A stretch of 64,000 nucleotides of DNA from Candidatus Gordonibacter avicola (GTDB taxonomy: Bacteria > Actinomycetota > Coriobacteriia > Coriobacteriales > Eggerthellaceae). The notes beneath the pieces were generated by a model that saw nothing but the letters and a program-made list of their open reading frames with translations, made no database searches and was not told the DNA's origin. The DNA lies in NCBI GenBank assembly GCA_019113915.1, contig DXGM01000039.1, forward strand, positions 62,001 to 126,000. Reading direction: 5' to 3'. How positions within the stretch are numbered: the first letter of the stretch is position 1; each line of letters begins with the position of its first letter. This document shows, piece by piece, positions 42,839 to 51,766 of the stretch. Made by a program: the position numbers and the translations under genes.

Positions 42839-43984
42839 ATGAAGCTGAATGTGCGCAACCTGCTGATAGGTCTCGTGATTGTGATTGTACTGGCGGTAGT
42901 GCTGCTGCGCGGCGATCAGTTGGTGGAGTTGATTGAAACCATAAAGAAGGGCGCGGCCATTCCGCTGGTAGCGGCGCTCTGTACTCAGCTGGGGAAATAC
43001 TTCGCGCAAAGTTTCGCCTACTCGTTTGCCTTTGAGGCGGTGGACGAGCACATGGACCCGCGCAGCACGCTACCGCTCGTGTTCGGCACATTCTTCATGA
43101 ACACCATTGCGCCTTCGCTCAGCCTGGCGGGCACCACGCTGGTGGTGGACGACGCACGGCGGCGCGGCATTGCACCTGGTAAAGCTACCAGTGCGGCGCT
43201 GCTCATGCAGATTACCGTGGACACGGGGTTCGCCACCATCATGCTCATAGGCTTTGCCATCCTCGCGTTCACGGTGGGGCTCTCGCCGCTCTGGTTTTTG
43301 TTGGGGTTGCTGGTGATTGCGCTGGTGGCGGCCATGGTGCTGGTACTGGTGCTGGGTCGCAAGCGGCCGGCGCTTGTGTTGCGGGTGCTGCGTCCCATCG
43401 AGCGGCTGGTTGACCGCATCCGCGCCCGCTTCAAGAAAGGCCCGCTCGACCCGTGGGTGGAGCGTACGGTGTGCTCGTTCTCGGATGCGGCGGGGCTTAT
43501 CGCGCACAATCCGAAGGCTACGGCCAAGACGTTCGGCTGCTCCATTGTGGCCTCGTCGTGCGAACTCGCGTGTTTTACGCTGGTGGGCGTGGGCTTCGGC
43601 GTGACCGTGCCTGAGGCGCTCATCTGCGGATACGTGGTGGCCACCCTGTTTGCCATGATCTCCATCACGCCGCAGGGCGTGGGTGTGGTGGAAGCGGCCG
43701 TGGTGGTGGCGTTCACGTCGTTCGGCGTGTCAAGCGCGGCTGGCCTCTCCATTGCGCTCGTGTACCGCGGCATCGTGTTCTGGATGCCGTTTCTCATTGG
43801 GGCCATCCTCATCCAAACCACCAAAACCTTTAAGCACGAAGCGAAGAAAAGCGTGCGTGCGCAGCACAAAAACGACCGCCTGCGCGGTGTAGAAGGCCAG
43901 GCCAAGCGCCTCGATGCCGTAAAGGAAGACCCCGTGATTCCCGCGAAGCGCCCCAAGCCCGAAGAGGCCCCGCGAAAGCGCTGA
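42839..43984 (+). CDS. LPG synthase transmembrane-domain (MprF flippase-like/UPF0104) protein, paralogue 2
   Basis: A 381-aa polytopic membrane protein with the same core as the gene at 40125: NTIAPSLSLAGTTLVVDDARRRG, SITPQGVGVVEAAVVV and ALVYRGIVFWMPF. It lacks the extra C-terminal helices of its paralogue and ends in a basic cytoplasmic tail of about 50 residues. ATG 42839 has GACGGAGGCAGG upstream. Last gene of the cluster, followed by a terminator at 44082. Confidence 0.78.
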   Translation: MKLNVRNLLIGLVIVIVLAVVLLRGDQLVELIETIKKGAAIPLVAALCTQLGKYFAQSFAYSFAFEAVDEHMDPRSTLPLVFGTFFMNTIAPSLSLAGTTLVVDDARRRGIAPGKATSAALLMQITVDTGFATIMLIGFAILAFTVGLSPLWFLLGLLVIALVAAMVLVLVLGRKRPALVLRVLRPIERLVDRIRARFKKGPLDPWVERTVCSFSDAAGLIAHNPKATAKTFGCSIVASSCELACFTLVGVGFGVTVPEALICGYVVATLFAMISITPQGVGVVEAAVVVAFTSFGVSSAAGLSIALVYRGIVFWMPFLIGAILIQTTKTFKHEAKKSVRAQHKNDRLRGVEGQAKRLDAVKEDPVIPAKRPKPEEAPRKR

Positions 43985-44081
43985 TCAGGCCCAAGCGCAG
44001 CGCGCCCCGCACGCGTCACGCCCCCCCCTCTCGCACACGCTGCGGTGCACATTCCACCACCCCGCGCCGTCACCACCCGCA

Positions 44082-44108
44082 AAAACCCCACTTATGAAGT
44101 GGGGTTTT
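44082..44108 (+). terminator. Rho-independent terminator after the flippase cluster
   Basis: AAAACCCCACTT pairs perfectly with AAGTGGGGTTTT around ATG. The A-tract and T-tract on both sides make it potentially bidirectional. Confidence 0.8.
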
Positions 44109-44223
44109 CGGCCCTCAAATAAGAGTCTACTGACGGTTTCCGCCTTAGCGAAGTGCTCGCATGCTATAGAATAGTGAGATGGTGTAGTTATGAGGGGCGG
44201 CGGATGCCTTCGAAAGGGGAGAC

Positions 44224-45696
44224 ATGAAGCGAAGCAAACTGAGGGGCGCAGTAGCGGCACTGGCCGTTGCGGGAGTGCTTGTCTGCGGAGGCTGTGCGTC
44301 CGCGCAGCAGGGTGCGCCGGAATCTTCCGCATCCCCGCTCGATCCGTCGGACCCCGTTCAGGTGGAATTGTGGACGTACTACAACGGAACGCAGCAGACG
44401 GCGTTTGAAGACCTGGTGAAAGAGTTCAATGCCAGCCGTGGCAAGGATCTGGGCGTGGTGGTGACCAGTTCAAGTCAAGGTGGCGTGAACGATCTGGCAC
44501 AAGCCGTCACCGATTCCGCACAGGAACTCGTGGGCTCCGCCGCCATGCCCGATGCCTTCCTGTCGTATTCGGACACCGCGTCGGTCATTGATAGCATGGG
44601 GAAGGTGGCCGACGTGTCGAGCTACCTGACCGATGACGAAAAAGTCCAGTACGTTGACAGCTTCCTCGCCGAGGGCGACCTCTCAGGCGACGGCGGCCTT
44701 AAGGTGTTCCCCGTGGGCAAGTCAACCGAAACGCTGCAGATCAACCTCACCGATTGGCAGAAGTTTGCCGATGCCACGGGCTCTCAGCTGGAAGAGCTCT
44801 CCACGGTGGAAGGCATCACCACCGTTGCGCAGCGCTACTACGAATGGACCGACGCGCAAACGCCGGACGTGGCGAACGACGGCCGGCCGTTCTTCGGGCG
44901 TGATGCTATGGCGAATTACCTCATTTGCGGTTCGCGCCAGCTCGGTCACGATATCTTCAACATCGAAGGTGGCGAATGCACGCTTGACCTGGATCGCGCT
45001 ACGATCAAAAAGCTTTGGGATAACTACTACGTGCCCATGGTGCAGGGATGGTTTTCGGCCGAGGGCAAGTTCCGCTCCGATGCCGTGAAGACGGGCGGCT
45101 TGCTGTGCTATGTGGGGTCGTCCTCGTCAGTGGTGTATTTCCCCACAACGGTGACGGTGGATGATGAGACCAGCTACCCCATTGAGCTGGCCGCGCTGGA
45201 AAACCCCACCTTCGAAGGCGGTACGGCTTGCGCGCCTCAGCAGGGCGCGGGCTTTGTGGTAACCAAGTCTGACGAGCGCAAAGAGACGGCGTGTGTCGAG
45301 TTCCTCAAGTGGTTCACCGACAAGGAGCAAAACACGGCGTTTTCCATCAACGCCGGGTACGTGCCGGTGAAGAAGGATGCCCTCACACTTGAGAACTTGC
45401 AGGCCGCAGCCGAGGCGGAAGGCGCTTCCCAGAATTACTTGGCGAACCTGCCTGCTACGTTGGATACCATCGAGGCGGGTGTGTACGCGAATCAGCCGTT
45501 CAAGGGCGGTGTCGAGGCACGCGCTCTGCTTGAAAAAGCGCTGTCCAACAAAGCTATCGCCGACCGCGCAGCCGTCGTAGCTGCCATTGAGGCTGGCACC
45601 GCACCCGCAGAGGCCATAGCGCCGTATCTTGAAGAGTCGGTGCTTGACGCGTGGCTTGCCGACGTGACGGAGCAGTTACAGGCGGTCGTCGCCTAG
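44224..45696 (+). CDS. Extracellular solute-binding lipoprotein
   Basis: A 490-aa ABC-type solute-binding protein (family 1-like, sugar or oligosaccharide class). A signal peptide with a hydrophobic core (AALAVAGVLVCGGC) ends in a lipobox-like Cys near residue 27, then a Ser/Pro-rich linker. The mature part shows VELWTYYNGTQQTAFEDLVKEFN, typical of the N-terminal lobe, and ECLKW-like VEFLKWFTDKEQN near residue 360. No permease or ATPase gene lies nearby; instead a GGDEF/EAL receptor follows 43 nt later. That suggests a sensing role rather than transport. TGCTATAGA at 44162-44170 is a likely -10. Confidence 0.82.
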   Translation: MKRSKLRGAVAALAVAGVLVCGGCASAQQGAPESSASPLDPSDPVQVELWTYYNGTQQTAFEDLVKEFNASRGKDLGVVVTSSSQGGVNDLAQAVTDSAQELVGSAAMPDAFLSYSDTASVIDSMGKVADVSSYLTDDEKVQYVDSFLAEGDLSGDGGLKVFPVGKSTETLQINLTDWQKFADATGSQLEELSTVEGITTVAQRYYEWTDAQTPDVANDGRPFFGRDAMANYLICGSRQLGHDIFNIEGGECTLDLDRATIKKLWDNYYVPMVQGWFSAEGKFRSDAVKTGGLLCYVGSSSSVVYFPTTVTVDDETSYPIELAALENPTFEGGTACAPQQGAGFVVTKSDERKETACVEFLKWFTDKEQNTAFSINAGYVPVKKDALTLENLQAAAEAEGASQNYLANLPATLDTIEAGVYANQPFKGGVEARALLEKALSNKAIADRAAVVAAIEAGTAPAEAIAPYLEESVLDAWLADVTEQLQAVVA

Positions 45697-45739
45697 CGCG
45701 TATGCGCACGGGCGCACGAAACCGGGAAGGCGGCACGGC

Positions 45740-48700
45740 TTGAACAAGGGCTTGCAGGCAAGGGGGCGACGCGGCAAGCGACGCGGACTAACGTTCCGCG
45801 CTCTTGTGGTGGTGCCGTTTTGCGTTGCGCTTGCCATCCAAGGCGTGGTGTGCACTCTTGTGCTCACGCAGAGTGCCACGCTTGAGCAGATGGAAGCCGA
45901 TGCATACGATCTGTTTTCCGAGCGGGTTATCAGTCGCGCGGGGTATCTCGAAAACGACATGATCTTCCGCTGGTCGAATTTTGACTCGGTGTTGGATGAC
46001 GTGAGCGAGCGTATTGATGACGTGCTGGTGCAAGCAGGCGCGACTCCCTCCGCGCTGACGGCGGGATCCGAAACAGCACTGACGGTGATTGATAGAACGT
46101 CAGAAGATTTACTGCAGCTGGCGCGCCGCGCCGAGGTGGATGGCGTCTACCTGGTGTTGGGCGATGGCTCGCGGGAAAACGAAGAGCTTCCGGCATTCTA
46201 TGTGCGCGACTCAAACCCCAAGGTAGATGTGGCGAATGGGTCCGACTTGCTGTTGGCGGCGTGCCCCATCAGCGTGGGGAGGCGCTTGGACATTGCGCTT
46301 GACAGCCAGTGGTCGGCGGCGTTTCCCTTGGCGCCCGAAGGCGAAGAGCAGAGTGCGTTTTTTTACCAGCCGCTGCGCGCGGCTGAGCAGTATCCCAACG
46401 CCGATCCGAACGATTTGGGCTACTGGGGCCGTCCGGTTGACCTGGGCTGGACCGGCACGCAGTCCATCACCTACAGCAAGCCCGTGAAGAATGCGGCGGG
46501 GGATGTGGTGGGCGTGTTCGGCGTGGAAGTGCGCCTCGACCGTGTGGCATCGTTCTTCCCGTATCGCGACTTGAACGAGGAAGGCAACGGGTCCTACCTT
46601 CTTACCATCACGAACGAGGACGGCGGCTTCGCGCGCGATGGCGGCGCGGTGCCGCTGGTGGGACGCCCGCGCTTTTACGATGTGCTAACGGCTACCGGCG
46701 CGTCTCAAAGCCTGTATGTGGACAATGAATCGTTTGAAGCCGTTGTCGATGACAAGGGCCGCATGGCAGTGGAGCCGACGGATCGCGACGCGGTGCCGCG
46801 TGCGAGTGCTGCGTCTGCGGAAATCAAGCTGTATGACAGCACCTCGCCGTTCGCCTCGGAGCATTGGGCGCTCGTGGGCCTTGAGCGTGAGGCGGACCTC
46901 TTCTCCGCGTCGCGCTCGCTGTCGGAGAATCTGCTGAAGGTGCTGGGTGCCTCGTTCGCCATAGGCCTGGTCATAGCCATTATTACGGCGTGGGTGTCGT
47001 CGTCGCGCTTGCGCAACCTCATGCAGGAGGTGCGTGCCGCCAGTCCCGATCAGCCGATTGCCTTTACGTCCACGGGCATTGTGGAAGTGGATGAACTTTC
47101 CGAGTCCATTGAGCTGTTGGGTACCGAGGTGGCCACCGCCGCCTCGCGCCTGTCGCAAATTCTCAAGCTGTCCGACCGCTCCATCGCGGCGTTCGAATGC
47201 AACTTGGATGCGGGCACTGCCTCCTTCACCGATGGTTTCTTCGACACGCTTGAGGCGGTGTTGGGGCGTGAAACGGTGAGGGAAGTGGAAGCGCACGCTG
47301 TAGGTGGCGGTACGGCGGGCGGCGGTTCTTTGCCGCTGGCTGAGTTCAAACACACGATGGAGTTGTTGGCGGATCGCTTTGAGCGCGAAGCGGACTTCCG
47401 CTGGCTGGTGTCGGATGCCGAGGGGCGGCGCTGGGTGCGCCTCGTCACCATGGAAAGCAACGACCACACACGCCAGTTCGGCTTAGTGGAAGACGTGACC
47501 GACGAAATTGCCACGCGCCGCCGCATCGAGCACGAGCGCGACCACGACGTGCTGACGGGCCTTTCCAACCGCCGCGCGTTCGAGCAGACCGTCACCGATC
47601 GCTTGGCGGACAATCCGCCGGCGTTTGGTGCCATGCTGATGCTTGACCTGGATAATCTTAAGTACATCAACGACACGTACGGACACGATTGGGGCGACCA
47701 TTACATCAAGGCCGCTGCGTCGGTCATTGAGCGCTCGTTTGCAGACGAAGGCTACTGCGCGCGCATTTCAGGCGACGAGTTTTTGGTGTTCGTCGACCGC
47801 TGCGCCGACATCGACGAGGCGTGGACGCTGTTTGACGAGTTCATGCGCTCGCTCGACACCAGCGTGCTGGAAGCGCCCGACGGTGCGGTGCTGAAGGTAC
47901 GCGCCTCGGTGGGCGTGGCGTTCTATCCTGAAGACGCTACCGATTTCGCCCACCTGCGCGAGTTCGCCGACTTCGCCATGTATGAGGCGAAGAACCGGCG
48001 CAAGGGTGCGCTTCTGCGCTTCGACCGCAAGAGCCACGAGGAAGGCGCATTCATCCTCAACAACAAGGAAGACCTGAACCGCCTGCTGGACGAAAACCTG
48101 GTCAACTACTATTTCCAGCCCATCGTGGACACGGGTGCGGGTGAAGTGGTGGCCTACGAGGCGCTCATGCGTCCGCGGTTGGAGTCCATCGCCACGCCTG
48201 ATCGCGTGCTCATGCTGGCACGCTCGCAGTCGAAACTCTACCGGGTGGAGCGCCTCACGTTCTTCGGCGCACTGCAGGAGTACAGCCACCACGCGTGCGC
48301 CGGCGACACCACACTGTTTGTGAACAGCATCGCCACGCAGCGCCTGTCGTCCGACGACGAGGTAGAGCTGCAAAAACGGTTCGGCCCCCTGCTCCGGCGC
48401 CTGGTGATTGAGATTACGGAGACGGAGTACAGTCGCGAAATGGCGCTCTATAAGGAGGGCCTGGCGAAGCGCTGGGGTGCGCGATTGGCTATTGACGATT
48501 TCGGTAGCGGCTACAACGGCGAGACGGCGCTGTTGGACTATCGGGTTGATTTCGTGAAGCTGGACATGGGCATTGTGCGCGACATTGATACCATGAAGGA
48601 TCATCGCGATATCGCCAGCAATCTTATACACTATGCGCACGACCGCGGCATTCGCGTCATCGCGGAAGGCGTGGAAACCGAGGCCGAGTTGGCGGTGGTC

Positions 48701-48817
48701 ATTGAACTGGGGGCGGACTACGTGCAGGGCTACCTGGTGGGGAAGCCCGCGGCGCAGCCCGCGGGTGTGCCCGATGAAGTGCGCGACCTCATTCGCCGTC
48801 TGTCGGGCGCGCGGTAG
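45740..48817 (+). CDS. Membrane GGDEF-EAL (cyclic di-GMP) receptor with extracellular Cache-like domain
   Basis: A 1025-aa signalling protein. Membrane helices near 20-42 and 405-425 flank an extracellular domain of about 360 residues, double-Cache-like in size. It has a PAS-like stretch (about 470-580) and then a GGDEF domain with DLDNLKYINDTYGHDWGDHY. In that domain the active-site loop reads SGDEF (677-681) instead of GGDEF. A complete-looking EAL domain follows: YEALMRPR with Glu807, LVIEITETEYS, LAIDDFGSGY, DFVKLDM and IAEGVETEAEL. Net cyclic-di-GMP synthesis or breakdown cannot be decided from sequence. It starts with TTG 45740 after GGGAAGGCGG, and forms a likely operon with the solute-binding protein. 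Confidence 0.85.
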   Translation: MNKGLQARGRRGKRRGLTFRALVVVPFCVALAIQGVVCTLVLTQSATLEQMEADAYDLFSERVISRAGYLENDMIFRWSNFDSVLDDVSERIDDVLVQAGATPSALTAGSETALTVIDRTSEDLLQLARRAEVDGVYLVLGDGSRENEELPAFYVRDSNPKVDVANGSDLLLAACPISVGRRLDIALDSQWSAAFPLAPEGEEQSAFFYQPLRAAEQYPNADPNDLGYWGRPVDLGWTGTQSITYSKPVKNAAGDVVGVFGVEVRLDRVASFFPYRDLNEEGNGSYLLTITNEDGGFARDGGAVPLVGRPRFYDVLTATGASQSLYVDNESFEAVVDDKGRMAVEPTDRDAVPRASAASAEIKLYDSTSPFASEHWALVGLEREADLFSASRSLSENLLKVLGASFAIGLVIAIITAWVSSSRLRNLMQEVRAASPDQPIAFTSTGIVEVDELSESIELLGTEVATAASRLSQILKLSDRSIAAFECNLDAGTASFTDGFFDTLEAVLGRETVREVEAHAVGGGTAGGGSLPLAEFKHTMELLADRFEREADFRWLVSDAEGRRWVRLVTMESNDHTRQFGLVEDVTDEIATRRRIEHERDHDVLTGLSNRRAFEQTVTDRLADNPPAFGAMLMLDLDNLKYINDTYGHDWGDHYIKAAASVIERSFADEGYCARISGDEFLVFVDRCADIDEAWTLFDEFMRSLDTSVLEAPDGAVLKVRASVGVAFYPEDATDFAHLREFADFAMYEAKNRRKGALLRFDRKSHEEGAFILNNKEDLNRLLDENLVNYYFQPIVDTGAGEVVAYEALMRPRLESIATPDRVLMLARSQSKLYRVERLTFFGALQEYSHHACAGDTTLFVNSIATQRLSSDDEVELQKRFGPLLRRLVIEITETEYSREMALYKEGLAKRWGARLAIDDFGSGYNGETALLDYRVDFVKLDMGIVRDIDTMKDHRDIASNLIHYAHDRGIRVIAEGVETEAELAVVIELGADYVQGYLVGKPAAQPAGVPDEVRDLIRRLSGAR

Positions 48818-48891
48818 AGCCTCAGGGCTTCGGGGTCCCCTTGCCTCGCTGCCGGGGCGGCCGCATAACAACTTGAACAAGGAGGAATTCC

Positions 48892-49317
48892 ATGGGTCTA
48901 ACCGACCTTCTTGCTATTCGCGTGGTGTCGGCAAGCGCCAAGCGCGTGGAAGCAACCATGCCCATCACGCCTGACGTGCTGCAACCGTTTGGCTTCGTGC
49001 ATGGTGGCGCCACCCTTGCGCTGTTGGAGACGGCGGCGAGCGCGGGAGCTACCTTCGAGGTTGACCTTGAGCGCGAGCGCCCGTTCGGCGTGGATGTGCA
49101 GGTGCGCCACCGCAAGCCGGGGTGTGAGGGCATGCTTCGCGCCGTGGCTGAGTTGGAGCGCGAAGAGCCCTCGCGCGCGGGTGGGGTCAAGCAGTTCTGG
49201 AACGTTGCCGCCTACGACGACGAGGGCGATGTAGTATCCGAAGGCGTCATCATGGCGAAGATTGTGCCGCTTGCACGTTTGGCGGAGAAGGAACGCGAGC
49301 GCAACCAGGCCCGTTAG
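48892..49317 (+). CDS. PaaI-type hotdog-fold thioesterase
   Basis: A 141-aa single hotdog domain. PFGFVHGGATLALLETAAS is the PaaI/YdiI-type helix with HGG; the catalytic acid is probably the Glu of LLETAAS. Such enzymes hydrolyse acyl- or aryl-CoA thioesters. ATG 48892 has an ideal AAGGAGGAATT site. Its stop overlaps that of the convergent histidine kinase by 3 nt. Confidence 0.82.
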   Translation: MGLTDLLAIRVVSASAKRVEATMPITPDVLQPFGFVHGGATLALLETAASAGATFEVDLERERPFGVDVQVRHRKPGCEGMLRAVAELEREEPSRAGGVKQFWNVAAYDDEGDVVSEGVIMAKIVPLARLAEKERERNQAR

Positions 49318-50648
49318 CGTGCCATGGGCAGCGTGACTACGGCCACGGTGCCGTGCGGCTCGTTCGCCTCAAGCGTAATAGTGCCGCCGTGGGCTTCCAC
49401 GATGTTCTGCGCGAGGGAAAGCCCCAGGCCGTGGCCGCCTGTCCTGCGACCGCGAGCCTTGTCGGCGCGATAGAACCGCTCGAAGGCGTGCGCGCGATCC
49501 TCCGCGTCAATCCCGCAGCCAGTGTCCGCCACGTGCAGCGCCCACTTCGCGCCTTTTACCTGGGCGCTCAGACGTATGACGTCGTCGGCTTCGGTGTACT
49601 TGAGCGCGTTGTCCACGAGGATGCCCAGCAGCTGGCGCAGCTTATCGGCATCAGCGTGCACCATAAGGTCGCTGTCCACGTCCACTTCAATTCGCTTGTC
49701 CTGGAGCGCGGCGAAATCCTCGTAGGCACTGGCGGTTTCGCGCAGAAATGCACCCACGTTTACCTCCGCGTACGTGAGTGACGTGCGCCCGGCGTCACTG
49801 AGCGAGAGTGTCATGAGGTCATCCACCAGGCGCGCAAGGCGCTTCGTTTCCGACGCAATCACGTTCACGTCTTCGAACCTATCAACAATGCGGCTTTCGG
49901 GGTGGTCAAGCAGCAACTCGCTGGTGGTTTGAATCACGGCAAGGGGCGTGCGCAACTCGTGCGAGGCGTTCTGCACGAATTCCGTCTGCGCACGCCAGTT
50001 CTCCACGATGGGCTTGAGCGTGCGCCGCGACAGCAGGTAGCCGGCCGCCGCCGACACGAGCGCCGCCACGGCCAAATACGCGGCAAGCATGCGCGTAAAT
50101 CCATCGAGAATAGCCAGTTCAGAGTCCACATTCACGAGCACCTGCACGTACGCGGAGCTTCCATTGTCTGCCAGTCGGTACGTGATGCCGCGGTAGGTAT
50201 GCCCGCCGGCTGCCGTTTGGTAAATGTGGTCGAGGTCGCCCGCATCAAAGGGGATAGCGCGCAGGAAGGCGGGGTAGGAGGCGTACAGGCCCACGGTGTC
50301 TACCAGCTCGCCGTTTGCGTCGCGCACAAGCGTGATGAACTGCGGGTCAACGTCTACGATGCTCTTTTGCAGGGAGTACGACAGGTCGTCCACTTCGGTT
50401 TCGTCGGGCGTGGTGGCGCTGGTGTTGTCGGGCACGATGGCGGCAGACCCGCTCGGTTCGGTCTCAAACGTGAGCAGGTTTCCGTCCGCCTGAAGCGAGC
50501 GCAGCGTTTCGTCGGCTGTTTGAAAGATGCTCGCGCTCAGCATGGAGTAAATTCCAACTCCCAACAGCGCAAACAGCAGCGTGAATACGAGGAACAACAG
50601 CGCCGTTTGCTTCGCTAGCTCACGGCGAATAAGGGTGCGCTCACTCAT
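49314..50648 (-). CDS. Sensor histidine kinase (PhoR/BaeS type)
   Basis: A 444-aa membrane sensor kinase. Two membrane helices (about 14-38 and 188-206) flank an extracellular domain of about 150 residues. A HAMP-like/linker region leads to HELRTP with phosphoacceptor His230. The catalytic domain has NALKYTEAD (N box), VADTGCGID (G1) and GGHGLGLSLA (G2). The start at 50648 is chosen because it overlaps the regulator stop (8 nt), giving coupled translation. It probably senses envelope or peptide stress, given the divergent export operon, but the signal is unknown. Confidence 0.88.
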   Translation of the reverse strand: MSERTLIRRELAKQTALLFLVFTLLFALLGVGIYSMLSASIFQTADETLRSLQADGNLLTFETEPSGSAAIVPDNTSATTPDETEVDDLSYSLQKSIVDVDPQFITLVRDANGELVDTVGLYASYPAFLRAIPFDAGDLDHIYQTAAGGHTYRGITYRLADNGSSAYVQVLVNVDSELAILDGFTRMLAAYLAVAALVSAAAGYLLSRRTLKPIVENWRAQTEFVQNASHELRTPLAVIQTTSELLLDHPESRIVDRFEDVNVIASETKRLARLVDDLMTLSLSDAGRTSLTYAEVNVGAFLRETASAYEDFAALQDKRIEVDVDSDLMVHADADKLRQLLGILVDNALKYTEADDVIRLSAQVKGAKWALHVADTGCGIDAEDRAHAFERFYRADKARGRRTGGHGLGLSLAQNIVEAHGGTITLEANEPHGTVAVVTLPMAR

Positions 50649-51321
50649 GATCGTCCTCGCTGAACAGGTACCCTGCACCGCGAATGGTGGTGATGTAGCG
50701 GTCGTAGCCCGACGGGGCAAGCGCCTTACGCAGCGCGCTCACGTACACCTCCACCACGTTTGAGGACGTGTCGGACATGAATCCCCAAATCTTGTCGAAC
50801 AGCCGCTCCTTCGAAATGAGGCTGCCACGGTGGCTGACCAGGTATTCCAGTACGTCGTACTGCTTGCCCTTGAGCGTAAGCGGCTCGCCCGCAAGCGTGG
50901 CCTGCTTGGTTTGGGTGTGCAGCACGAGGTCTTTGAAGGTAATGGTGGACACGTCGCGCCGACCCGTGGCGCGACGCAGGATGGCCTCAATGCGCGCAAG
51001 CAACTCGTCGCGGTCGAAGGGCTTGGTGAGGTAGTCATCCGCGCCGGTACGCAGGCCGTGTAGCTTGTCAGCCGTGGTGCCTTTCGCGGTGAGCATGAGC
51101 ACAGGGGTGTTCACGCCGTGCGCCCGCAGCGCCTCAAGCACCGAGAACCCGTCGCGTTCGGGCAGCATCACATCAAGCACCACGAGGTCATACACATCCT
51201 GCGCGGCGTAGAAGAGGCCCTCTTCGCCGTCGAAGGCCTGATCGATGTCATAGGTGGAGCCAAGCGTGCGGGCGAGCGCGCTCGAAAGAAGGCGATCATC
51301 CTCCACGATCAGCAGTTTCAT
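50641..51321 (-). CDS. OmpR/PhoB-family response regulator
   Basis: A 226-aa regulator. The receiver domain shows the acidic pocket VEDD at residues 6-9, phosphoacceptor Asp50 in VVLDVMLPE, Thr in LMLTAKGT and Lys in YLTKPFD. The C-terminal winged helix has LTLKGKQYDVLEYLVSH and VEVYVSALRKAL. ATG 51321 has GGACGGAGGG upstream. First gene of the two-component pair; its promoter faces the export operon, and a matched box lies upstream of each (51362-51378 and 51417-51433). Confidence 0.92.
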   Translation of the reverse strand: MKLLIVEDDRLLSSALARTLGSTYDIDQAFDGEEGLFYAAQDVYDLVVLDVMLPERDGFSVLEALRAHGVNTPVLMLTAKGTTADKLHGLRTGADDYLTKPFDRDELLARIEAILRRATGRRDVSTITFKDLVLHTQTKQATLAGEPLTLKGKQYDVLEYLVSHRGSLISKERLFDKIWGFMSDTSSNVVEVYVSALRKALAPSGYDRYITTIRGAGYLFSEDDHE

Positions 51322-51345
51322 GACCCTCCGTCCGTCTTTCGCCCC

Positions 51346-51449
51346 ATTCTAGCACGCCCAACCTTAACGCTTCCTGAAACGGAACCGTGCGACCGTTTTG
51401 ACAATCTCCCTCGCAGTTCAGGAAGTTTTAAGGTGGCCTTCGCTAGACT
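51346..51449. promoter_or_regulatory. Divergent promoter with two symmetrical regulator boxes
   Basis: A 17-nt motif TTCAGGAAGnnTTAAGG occurs on the minus strand (complement of 51362-51378) and on the plus strand (51417-51433), with 15 of 17 bases identical. Each is exactly 10 nt from a -10: minus TAGAAT (complement of 51346-51351, with TG as extended -10) and plus TAGACT (51444-51449). The boxes occupy the -35 positions, the classic layout for activation by an OmpR-family regulator. Confidence 0.7.
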
Positions 51450-51505
51450 GGCCGCCGGCAAAGCAAAACAGCGTGGCATGGAGGCTGCGCACGAAAGGAG
51501 CGAAC

Positions 51506-51730
51506 ATGAAAGCGAAGGGATTCAAGATTGTTGTCGGCGTGCTGGTTGTGGTGATCCTCGTGTTGGGTGGTTTGCTGGTGGCCAAGAACCTCGGCGTGGG
51601 CGCGAGCGACGCAACGACGCAGGGCGGCAAGGAGATTCCCGCCGGTGCGGTGGCCGACGACCCCTCGTTGCCGCTGCCGCCGGACGGCGCGACCGAGGTG
51701 CTCGAACCCGGCGACGAGGCCGCGAACTAA
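51506..51730 (+). CDS. Small membrane-anchored protein, first gene of the export operon
   Basis: A 74-aa protein with a hydrophobic N-terminal helix (about 6-26, KIVVGVLVVVILVLGGLLVA) and an acidic, Pro-rich, probably extracellular tail. GAAAGGAGCGAAC precedes ATG 51506. I recognise no family. It is first in the operon with the adaptor and ABC genes and downstream of the regulated promoter, so it may be an accessory or sensor of the exporter. Confidence 0.6.
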   Translation: MKAKGFKIVVGVLVVVILVLGGLLVAKNLGVGASDATTQGGKEIPAGAVADDPSLPLPPDGATEVLEPGDEAAN

Positions 51731-51766
51731 CCGGCCTTGTTGTTGTCCTCGAAAGGAGCGTCACCT

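Noticed and set aside
45697..45739. Cyclic-di-GMP riboswitch before the GGDEF/EAL gene
   Set aside because: The gap is only 43 nt and lacks the conserved GEMM core.
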